A DNA stretch of 10,481 bases. Source: an uncultured Collinsella sp. (lineage in GTDB: Bacteria > Actinomycetota > Coriobacteriia > Coriobacteriales > Coriobacteriaceae). Of this stretch, positions 1 through 6,776 are shown piece after piece. The first letter of the stretch is position 1; each line of letters starts with the position of its first letter. The translations under genes and the position numbers were made by a program. The notes under the pieces are model-generated. The model was not told the origin of the DNA. It searched no databases and saw nothing but the letters and a program-made list of their open reading frames with translations. Where the stretch lies: contig CABRWN010000062.1 in the NCBI GenBank assembly GCA_902474645.1, positions 1 through 10,481 of the forward strand. The letters are read 5' to 3'.

Positions 1-2634
1 CCGGGCTCTCAAAGCGCTTAGCAAACGACTCGCGCGTGCCAAGCAGGCCCGGCATCAAAAAGTCGAAGATGCTCCAGAGCTCGGACAGGCGGTTTTCGAT
101 GGGCGTGCCCGTCAGGGCAAAGCGCACACCGGCCGACAGGCGCTTGGCGGCGCGCGCTACCTGCGTGAGCGGGTTTTTAATGTACTGGGCCTCGGCGAGC
201 ACCACACGGGCAAAGTCCTGCTCGGCATACTCGTCGATATCGCGGCGCATGAGGTCATACGACGTCACGACCACGTTATGCTCGGCCACGCCGGCGATTT
301 GCACACGGCGTTGAGCCTTGGCACCCACGATGGCGCACACGTCGAGCGAAGGCGCAAAACGATCCAGCTCGGCGGTCCAGTTGTACACAAGCGACGCAGG
401 GCACACCACAAGCGTGGGCTTGGCGTCCCCCGCTTCCACGCGCGCCAGGATATGTGCGATCATCTGCAGCGTTTTGCCCAGGCCCATATCGTCGGCCAAG
501 ATGCCGCCGAGGCCCAGGTGCTCGAGCGAGCCGAGCCACTGGTAGCCGTCGACCTGGTAGCCACGTAGCGTGGCCTTGAGAGATGCCGGCACCGTAAAGT
601 CCATCTTGCCGAGCGTGTCCAGGCGCTCGACGGTGCGACGGAATGCGGCATCGCGATCGGCCTCGAGCGCGGGCGTGCGTGCAAGCATGCTATCGACAAA
701 CAGGGTACTCGACACGGGAAGCGACACGCCGTCGAGCAAGTCGACCGCATCGACGCCCAGGTCCTCGGCAAGACCAAACGCGGCACGGGCACTCTCGTCC
801 AGGCGTACGATGTCGCCGGACGTCAGGCGCGCAAACGTCTGGTGGCGCTTGTAGGAGTCCAGATAGATGGCAAGGTCTGCCGCCGAAAGGCCGCTCGCGC
901 CCAGTTCGACGTCGAGCAGGTTACTCTTGACGGTCGCGCGCACCGAAAGCTTGGGCGCAGGGCGCACCGAGATCTGACGCAGACGATCGCTGAGCATGAC
1001 CTCGCCCAGCTCGGACAGAGCAGACAGGCCCTCGGTCAGCAAGTGGAACAGGCTCTCGTCGTCGCGTTCCTCAAACGCCAGGCCGCCCTCGTAAAAGTCG
1101 AAATACAGGGCCGCCGTATCCATAACGCGAAACTCTGCTATCTCGTCGCGCGGCGGCACACCAGGGCGCTGCTCTTCGAAGGGGCTGCCCGGAGCACCCA
1201 GGCTAAAGAGATCTGCCGACCAGTCGCCGTAGGTAACCGTAATTTTGCAGGTCACGAGCCCTTCGTCGACACCGATTGCCATGGCAAAGCTCGGCTCGGG
1301 CGCCACGGTGTCGAGCACGGCGGGAGCGGTGAGGTCAGTGTATTCGCGCAGCACGGGCAGTGCCATGCGACAGAATTCGCCCACCTGCTCGGCGGCGATA
1401 TGGACCGGCGTGCGACAGGGCAGCAGACGCGACAGAAACGGTGCGGCATGCTGGGCAAACGCCGCATCGGCGCGGCGCGCGCGGTGCGTGTCGACCAGAT
1501 AGGCAACGTCGCCCGAGGCAAAGCAGTACATATCGGCGGGCGCAAATCGTAGCTGCCACCAGCCGCCGGCGCGATTTTGGCGGCGAGAAGCGGCGGCTGT
1601 TTTGCCGAGGCCTCGTCCTCCCCCACCGGCGACAACTCAACCGCTACCTCGTAGGAACGATGCGTCGTCGTTCCCCGCGACCAGGCGGGCTCAAAGGAAA
1701 TGGTCCGGCCACGCAGCAAGTCCAGCATGTATACGATGTCATGCTCGGACAGCGGCAGCTGGCGCTCGGCGACAAAGCCGCTGCGGGCAAAGTCGTACGA
1801 CGCCGAACGCGAACTTGTGATGTCGCTCAGATACACAACCGTTGCCACAACAAGGTCGAGCAGGCGTACCGAAACCTCGTCGAAGGCCTCGGGCGTATGG
1901 AGGAATGTGAGTTTCTTGCCGTACGAGAAGGTGCCGCCGCGCACGTAGGCGGCGGCCATGCCGTCGATGTCCTTAACCACGTAGGACACCGAACCGCAAC
2001 GAATGCGGAACTCGAGCGCCCAGCTAAACCGGTCGGCAAACAGCGGATTGTAGTACGGCACCAGCGAGGGCTCCAACACCGCCTTGGGGGCATCGGGGTC
2101 GACAGTGCCGGCGAGCTTGCGGCGCATGCCCGCCAACTCATCCATGCGCGCGTCCGAAAGATCGGAGAGCGCCTTCATGAGGCTCGGGCTCGTGGGAACT
2201 GGCGCCGGGAAGGGAAAGTTAGGGTTGACGGCCGGCACTTTGGGCGCGGTGCGCACGGGCTGTTTCGGCTGCGCCGTAAACGTGCGAACCGGTGTGCGCA
2301 GCCCCTCGACGGGCTCAATGCCGCTGGCGTCCAGGTACGCCAGCGCCGTGGCGATGGCGTGCTTGCACATACCGGGGTAGCGATAGGCAGCGGGGCAATC
2401 GCAGTCGTAGTCGATCACCTCGTGCTCGTCCATGTCGAGCGCCACGTGCGTCTTGTACAGGTCGCCGCGCGAGCCGCGCACTGCACCCTCAACCGTCACG
2501 TTTTTGGAGAAGCGCGAGCCGCTGTCCTCGATCGACAGCACGGCGCCGTTGAGCATGAGCGAGCGCCCCTTCATAAAGGTGCCGCTCAGCGCCGCCTCTT
2601 TCCGGAGCGCCTGCACAAACGTCCCCTGTGCCAT
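1..2634 (-). pseudogene. SWIM zinc finger SNF2-family helicase, frameshifted and cut by the window edge
   Basis: This gene encodes a bacterial SNF2/SWI2-type protein, an ATP-driven double-stranded DNA translocase of unknown cellular role. From the ATG at 2634 the first frame gives a SWIM zinc finger (C78, C80, C90, H92; CxC-x9-CxH), then a region of the kind found as the bacterial SNF2-associated domain. Near residue 363 the frame breaks: the first frame runs on as unrelated sequence to a stop at 1252, while the SNF2 protein continues in the neighbouring frame, open from about 1546 to position 2. In that frame are Walker A 'LADDMGLGKT' (about residues 713-722), motif Ia 'TLVVCPASL', a Walker B reading 'LAEAQYIKNP' (about 812-821) and motif III 'LTGTPIEN'. 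About 878 residues are visible; the second RecA-like lobe lies beyond the window. It sits 163 bp downstream of dnaE. Family assignment is secure. Whether the break is a real mutation or a sequencing error cannot be told here. Confidence 0.85.
1544..1547 (-). other. Frameshift site in the SNF2-family gene
   Basis: On the minus strand the text reads TAC GAT TTG CGC in the upstream frame. One extra T in the short T run would give GAT TTT GCG CCC GCC GAT ATG, restoring the continuous SNF2 frame (D-F-A-P-A-D-M). The frame that is open upstream and the frame that is open downstream therefore differ by a one-base loss, or an equivalent indel within a few bases. A larger deletion between short TTGCGC-like repeats would fit equally well and cannot be excluded. 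No classical X-XXY-YYZ slippery heptamer is present, so programmed frameshifting is unlikely. Confidence 0.8.
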
Positions 2635-2639
2635 CACTT

Positions 2640-2644
2640 CCTCC
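2640..2644 (-). promoter_or_regulatory. Ribosome binding site that fixes the SNF2 gene start
   Basis: GGAGG lies five bases upstream of the ATG at 2632-2634 (GGAGG-AAGTG-ATG). A TTG at 2644-2646 would extend the protein by four residues but would place the Shine-Dalgarno inside the coding region, so the ATG giving MAQGTF is the better start. Confidence 0.75.
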
Positions 2645-2654
2645 AATCCACACA

Positions 2655-2781
2655 GGGTAGCTAATTTGGGACGGGGCTATTTTAGCTACCCCCATATGTC
2701 GGTTGAGATGTATTCCGACCCCGACTCATTCGCCGTCAGCCAAAGGGTAGCTAAAATAGCCCCGTCCCAAATTAGCTACCC
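2655..2781. repeat. 127-bp nested palindrome with two perfect 37-bp inverted arms
   Basis: The arm at 2655-2691 is the exact reverse complement of the arm at 2745-2781, over all 37 bases; the match stops on both sides of each arm. The 53-base centre (2692-2744) holds a small stem, GTCGG at 2698-2702 with CCGAC at 2715-2719. Each arm is itself an inverted repeat, starting GGGTAGCTAA and ending TTAGCTACCC, so the element can fold either as one long 37-bp stem or as two short hairpins with 10-bp stems. It fills most of the gap between the dnaE stop (2798) and the SNF2 start (2634). No target-site duplication and no coding sequence were seen. It could be a non-autonomous mobile repeat (MITE-like or REP-like) or an RNA-level structure at the end of dnaE. 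The inverted repeat is seen directly; its nature is inference. Confidence 0.9.
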
Positions 2782-2797
2782 CTCAGCAACGCCGTCC

Positions 2798-5700
2798 CTA
2801 GATAACCGTCACGCGGCCTTGGTTACCCACAATGGCCTTGGCCTCGGCCAGCAGCGGAATCGAGCGCGCATTGACCTTGGCAGGCACCTCGGCGCGCAGC
2901 ACGCGCCCGTCCACCTGCTCGATAAAGATCTCCACGCGGTCGCCGCCCGGGTTAGCGGTGAGCACCGTGGCCAGGCGCGCCATATTGCCCTGGCTAAAGC
3001 GGCTGTTGGGCACCATGACCTCAAACACCTTAGGCTTGTTGTTCTCCTCGTTGAGCTCCAGCGGCACGATCTCCTGCGCGATGATCTGGTCGCCGCGGTC
3101 CGAGCGCTCGAGCTTGCCCTTAATGCGCACAAACGCGTCGGACAGCTGCACGCCGGTCTCGGGATCGACCTCGCCGTACAGATACCCCTCGGCCTCCTTG
3201 TAGGTCTTGGGGAACACAACGACGGTGGCCTCGCCTTCCATGTCCTCGAGCTGCACGATGCCCATGGGGTCGCCGTTTTTGGTCCCGCGCTTGGACACGC
3301 TCGAGACCATGCCGGCCCACCACAGCGCTTTGCCCTCGGGAATCTCCTGGTTGATGGTGCCGCCCGTGGGGTTCTGCACTTCGTAGCCGGTGTCGATCTG
3401 CGAGAACGAGAAGTCGCGCGCCTTACTGAGCGCATACTCAAACGGGCGCAGCGGGTGGTCCGAGACATAGATGCCCAGAACCTCCTTCTCCTGGCTCAAC
3501 TTAAGGTGGCGGTCCCATTCCTGGCCATCCGGATCGGGCACGCTCACCTCGAAGCCCGAGCCCTCAACGTCACCAAACATATCGAAGAACGAGGTCTGGC
3601 CGCTCGCACGGTCCTTTTGGCGCTTCACGGCGGCGTCGATGATGTTCTCGGGGTTGTTCTTGTCCACAAAGTGCATCATCTGGCGGCGCGGATAGCCCGT
3701 GGAGTCGAAGGCGCCTGCCTTGATCAGCGATTCGATCACGCGGCGGTTGGCCTGGCTCGAGTCCACGCGCTCGACAAAGTCGTGCAGCGTCTTAAACGGG
3801 CCGCCCGCCTCGCGCTCGGCGATAATCGCCTGCGCCACGCCGGTACCCACGCCGCGGATGCCGGCCAAGCCAAAGCGCACGCCTTCCTTGGTAGCCGTGA
3901 ACTCAGTACCGGACTCGTTGACATCTGGCGAAAGCACGGGGATGCCGTCGTGACGGCACGCCGAGACGTAATGAACGATCTTGTCGGTCTTGCCCGTATA
4001 GGACGTCAGAACGGCCGCCATGTACTCGTGCGGATAGTGCGCCTTGAGCCACGCCGTCTGCATAACCAAGATGGCGTAGCCGGCGGAGTGCGACTTGTTG
4101 AAGGCGTAGGACGCGAACTCGAGAACATCATCCCAAATCTTCTGGGCGACCTCGCGCGTGTAGTTGTTCTTGATAGCGCCGTTCATCCAGTGGTCGTAGG
4201 TGGTCTCGTCCGAGCCATCCTCCCAGTGCAGCACCGTCGACGTGAGCAGCTTGATCTTTTTCTTAGCCACGGGCTTACGGATACGCGAGTCCGATTCGCC
4301 CTTGGAGAAGCCGCACATCTCGACGGAGATGAGCATAACCTGCTCCTGGTAGACCATGGTGCCGTAGGTTTCGCCCAGGATGTCGTCCAGGCGGTCGTCG
4401 TAGGAGACGGCCGGCTCCTTGCCGTTCATACGGTTGATGTAGGACGAAACCATGCCGGCGCCCAGCGGGCCCGGGCGGTACAGGGCGATCAATGCCACAA
4501 CGTGCTTGTACTCGGTGGGCTTCATGTTCTTGATCGTGGCCGTCATGCCGGCGGACTCAACCTGGAAGACGCCGGCGGTGTGACCGGAGCCCATGAGCTT
4601 AAAGATCTCGGGATCGTCAAAGGGAATCTCTTCCTCTTTGATGTCGATGCCGAAGTTCTTCTTGATGTTTGCCTTGGCCTTGGAGATAACCGTCAGCGTA
4701 CGCAGGCCCAGGAAGTCCATCTTGAGCAGGCCCATGTCGGCAACGGTATGGCCCTCGTACTGGGTAATCTCGACGCCGCCCTTGGTGTCGAGCTTGGTGG
4801 GCACGTGCTCGTTGACGGGGTCGCGGCAGATCAGAACGGCGCACGCGTGCACGCCCTCGCCACGGGTGAGGCCCTCGATCGAGAGCGCCGTGTCGATGAT
4901 GCGGCGGGCGTCGTCGTCCTTTTTATAGGCCTCGGCAAAATCGGGGTTAAAAAGGTCCTCTTTGCCGGGTTGTTTGTCGAGCACCTGCTTGAGCTTGACC
5001 TTGGGGTCGCTCGAGACCATCTTGGACAGGCGCTGGCCCATGTAGACCGGGTAGTCCAGAACACGTGCGGCGTCGTTGATGGCCTGCTTGGCCTTAATGG
5101 TCGAGTAGGTGATGACGTGAGTGACCTTCTCGGGGCCGTAGAGCTGGCGAACGTGCTCCACGACCTCGAGGCGCCGCTCATCGTCGAAGTCCATATCGAT
5201 ATCGGGCATCTCGGTACGCTGCGGGGACAGGAACCTCTCGAACATCAGGCCGTTCTCGAGCGGGTCGAACGCGGTGATGTTCATGGCGTAGGCGACGATA
5301 GCGCCAGCGGCCGAGCCACGGCCGGGGCCGACGCCGATGCCGTTGTCCTTGGCCCATTGCACGTACTCGGCGACAATCAAAAAGTAGGCGGCAAAGCCCT
5401 TGTCGCAGATGACCTTGTATTCGTACTCAAAGCGCTCTTTGATGTTGACGCCGCCGATCTCGCGCGTGGCCCAGTCGTCACCGTAGTGCTGGCGCAGGCC
5501 CTTCTCGCACTCGCGGCGGAACTGGCTCTCGTGCGTCTCGCCGGGATCGAGCAGCGGGAAGCGCGGCAGGATGATGGAGTCCCAGTCCAGCTCCACGTAG
5601 CACTTGTCGGCGATCTCGAGCGTGTTGTCGCAGGCCTCGGGGCAATACGGGAACATCGCCCGCATCTCCTCCTCGGTCTTCATGTAAAACTCCGAGCCGG

Positions 5701-6601
5701 TCATGCGCATGCGGTTGGGGTCATCGACCTTGGCGTTCATGCCAATGCACATGATGACGTCCTGCACGGGCGCATCCTCGCGGCGCAGGTAGTGGAAGTC
5801 GTTGGTGGCGATGACCTTGACGCCCACCTGCTTGGCGATATCGATGAGCGTGCGGTCCATCTGCTCGTCGGTCAGACCGTTGTCGGTCGTGATGCCGTGT
5901 TCCTGGATCTCGATGTAAAAGTCGCCGGGGTCGAAGGTATCGCGGAAGGTCTCGGCCCACTTGATGGCGCCTTCCATGTCGCCGCGGTCGATGTATTTGG
6001 GGATGATGCCCGCGATACAGGCGCTCGTACAGATCATGCCCTTGGCATGGCGGCGCAGGTTGTCGAGCGTCACACGCGGCTTGTAGTAAAAGCCCTGCAC
6101 GGCGGCCTCGGAGACCGTCTGCATCAGGTTGACGTAGCCTTCCTGGTCTTTGGCCAGGAGGATCATATGGTAGAGCTCGGGCTTGTGGTCGCGGGCAAGG
6201 GTCTCGTCCGGCGTAAAGTAGACCTCGCAGCCAAAGATGGGCTTGATGACCAGGGGCGGCTTGAGCTCGTCGATGTTGCCCTTCTCGTCCCACATGGCCA
6301 TGTCCTTGACGTACTGGGCATGCTCGCGCGGGTTTGCCTCGGGGTCGGGCTCCACCAGCTCGTCGCGACGATCCTTTTCCAAGAAGGCCTTGTCGTGGCT
6401 CCATGTCTTGTACTCGGGCGTGTTGTGGTTGACGGCGTCGCAGGCCAGCGCCAGGTCGGGCACGCCATACATGTAGCCGTGGTCGGTAATGGCCACAGCG
6501 GGCATGCCAAGCTCAACGGCACGGTTGACCATATCCTGGATACGGGTTGCGCCGTCGAGCATGGAGAAAACAGTGTGATTGTGCAGATGGACGAATGCCA
6601 T
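2798..6601 (-). CDS. dnaE: DNA polymerase III subunit alpha, DnaE1 type
   Basis: This is the catalytic subunit of the replicative DNA polymerase, 1267 aa and complete. The N-terminal PHP domain opens with 'HLHNHTVFSMLDG' and keeps all nine metal ligands known from mycobacterial DnaE1: H7, H9, D16, H41, E126, H145, C195, D268 and H270. The palm has 'GVGPGRGSAAG' (424-434), catalytic aspartates D467 and D469 in 'PDIDMDF', and D629 in 'KMDFLGL'. The fingers carry 'YAFNKSHSAGYA' (832-843). A helix-hairpin-helix follows ('GIRGVGTGVAQAI', 914-926), then a likely clamp-binding segment 'QTSFFDMF' (1002-1009), an OB fold (about 1093-1180) and a C-terminal domain. It exceeds the roughly 1180 aa usual for actinobacterial DnaE1, mainly through about 60 extra residues between H41 and E126 and about 12 after K782. 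GGAG eight bases before the ATG supports the start. The TAG stop is 16 bases from the 127-bp palindrome. Confidence 0.97.
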   Translation of the reverse strand: MAFVHLHNHTVFSMLDGATRIQDMVNRAVELGMPAVAITDHGYMYGVPDLALACDAVNHNTPEYKTWSHDKAFLEKDRRDELVEPDPEANPREHAQYVKDMAMWDEKGNIDELKPPLVIKPIFGCEVYFTPDETLARDHKPELYHMILLAKDQEGYVNLMQTVSEAAVQGFYYKPRVTLDNLRRHAKGMICTSACIAGIIPKYIDRGDMEGAIKWAETFRDTFDPGDFYIEIQEHGITTDNGLTDEQMDRTLIDIAKQVGVKVIATNDFHYLRREDAPVQDVIMCIGMNAKVDDPNRMRMTGSEFYMKTEEEMRAMFPYCPEACDNTLEIADKCYVELDWDSIILPRFPLLDPGETHESQFRRECEKGLRQHYGDDWATREIGGVNIKERFEYEYKVICDKGFAAYFLIVAEYVQWAKDNGIGVGPGRGSAAGAIVAYAMNITAFDPLENGLMFERFLSPQRTEMPDIDMDFDDERRLEVVEHVRQLYGPEKVTHVITYSTIKAKQAINDAARVLDYPVYMGQRLSKMVSSDPKVKLKQVLDKQPGKEDLFNPDFAEAYKKDDDARRIIDTALSIEGLTRGEGVHACAVLICRDPVNEHVPTKLDTKGGVEITQYEGHTVADMGLLKMDFLGLRTLTVISKAKANIKKNFGIDIKEEEIPFDDPEIFKLMGSGHTAGVFQVESAGMTATIKNMKPTEYKHVVALIALYRPGPLGAGMVSSYINRMNGKEPAVSYDDRLDDILGETYGTMVYQEQVMLISVEMCGFSKGESDSRIRKPVAKKKIKLLTSTVLHWEDGSDETTYDHWMNGAIKNNYTREVAQKIWDDVLEFASYAFNKSHSAGYAILVMQTAWLKAHYPHEYMAAVLTSYTGKTDKIVHYVSACRHDGIPVLSPDVNESGTEFTATKEGVRFGLAGIRGVGTGVAQAIIAEREAGGPFKTLHDFVERVDSSQANRRVIESLIKAGAFDSTGYPRRQMMHFVDKNNPENIIDAAVKRQKDRASGQTSFFDMFGDVEGSGFEVSVPDPDGQEWDRHLKLSQEKEVLGIYVSDHPLRPFEYALSKARDFSFSQIDTGYEVQNPTGGTINQEIPEGKALWWAGMVSSVSKRGTKNGDPMGIVQLEDMEGEATVVVFPKTYKEAEGYLYGEVDPETGVQLSDAFVRIKGKLERSDRGDQIIAQEIVPLELNEENNKPKVFEVMVPNSRFSQGNMARLATVLTANPGGDRVEIFIEQVDGRVLRAEVPAKVNARSIPLLAEAKAIVGNQGRVTVI

Positions 6602-6609
6602 GTGATGAG

Positions 6610-6613
6610 CTCC
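6610..6613 (-). promoter_or_regulatory. Ribosome binding site of dnaE
   Basis: GGAG is separated by eight bases from the ATG at 6599-6601. This supports the start that places the PHP motif HLHNHT at residues 5-10, as in other DnaE1 proteins. Confidence 0.65.
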
Positions 6614-6640
6614 GATGCGGGTTCGTGTTCTGACTGAACG

Positions 6641-6646
6641 ATTTTA
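6641..6646 (-). promoter_or_regulatory. Possible -10 box for dnaE
   Basis: On the minus strand TAAAAT matches five of six positions of TATAAT and would start a transcript about 33 bases before the dnaE ATG. I see no good -35 hexamer 16-18 bases upstream, so this is a weak candidate. It is supported mainly by its place in the gap after a strong hairpin that separates dnaE from addA. Confidence 0.3.
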
Positions 6647-6702
6647 CCGCACGGCACGGACAGCACCCGAACCTAGCCAAACCAACACGGCTCCTCTTGC
6701 AG

Positions 6703-6765
6703 TTGCGGTGAAATGCGGACTGTTTGGCGGCTTTTTTGGCCAAAACAGTCCGCATTCCACCGCAA
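6703..6765 (-). terminator. Strong hairpin after the addA-type gene, candidate terminator or REP-like repeat
   Basis: The 23-base arm 6703-6725 pairs with 6743-6765 with a single mismatch (6711 against 6757), which becomes a U-G wobble in minus-strand RNA, so the stem is continuous in the transcript of the upstream gene. Three more pairs form across one bulged base, leaving a ten-base loop that contains an A6 run on the minus strand. It begins 11 bases after the addA stop. No U-tract follows, so it is not a textbook intrinsic terminator. It may instead protect the 3' end or be a dispersed palindromic repeat. Confidence 0.5.
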
Positions 6766-6776
6766 GTTATTGAGGG

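Noticed and set aside
1252..1543. First-frame extension of the SNF2 N-terminal fragment beyond the frameshift
   Set aside because: After the break the residues are R, P and C rich without homology, while the neighbouring frame gives continuous SNF2-like sequence. It is an out-of-frame tail, not a domain.
1538..1552. Programmed -1 ribosomal frameshifting in the SNF2 gene
   Set aside because: No slippery heptamer of X-XXY-YYZ form and no convincing downstream pseudoknot were seen, and such a mechanism is not known for this family.
2644..2646. TTG start four codons upstream of the SNF2 ATG
   Set aside because: It overlaps the GGAGG that serves the ATG at 2634 and has no Shine-Dalgarno of its own.
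842..2664. Plus-strand open frames (842-1552 and 1360-2664) opposite the SNF2 gene
   Set aside because: The minus strand encodes the SWIM finger and SNF2 motifs there; these frames are R/H/A-rich shadows.
2635..2797. The 127-bp palindrome as an insertion sequence remnant
   Set aside because: There is no transposase fragment and no direct repeat flanking the arms (CACA on the left, CTCA on the right are not duplicates). I kept it only as an inverted repeat of unknown type.
2432..6637. A 1401-codon open frame on the plus strand, covering all of dnaE and the 127-bp palindrome
   Set aside because: It is antisense to a certain dnaE gene. It arises because codons TTA, CTA and TCA are absent from the dnaE register in this G+C-rich genome. 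The translation has no recognisable domain and is dominated by V, L, G, A, H and D as expected for a shadow frame.
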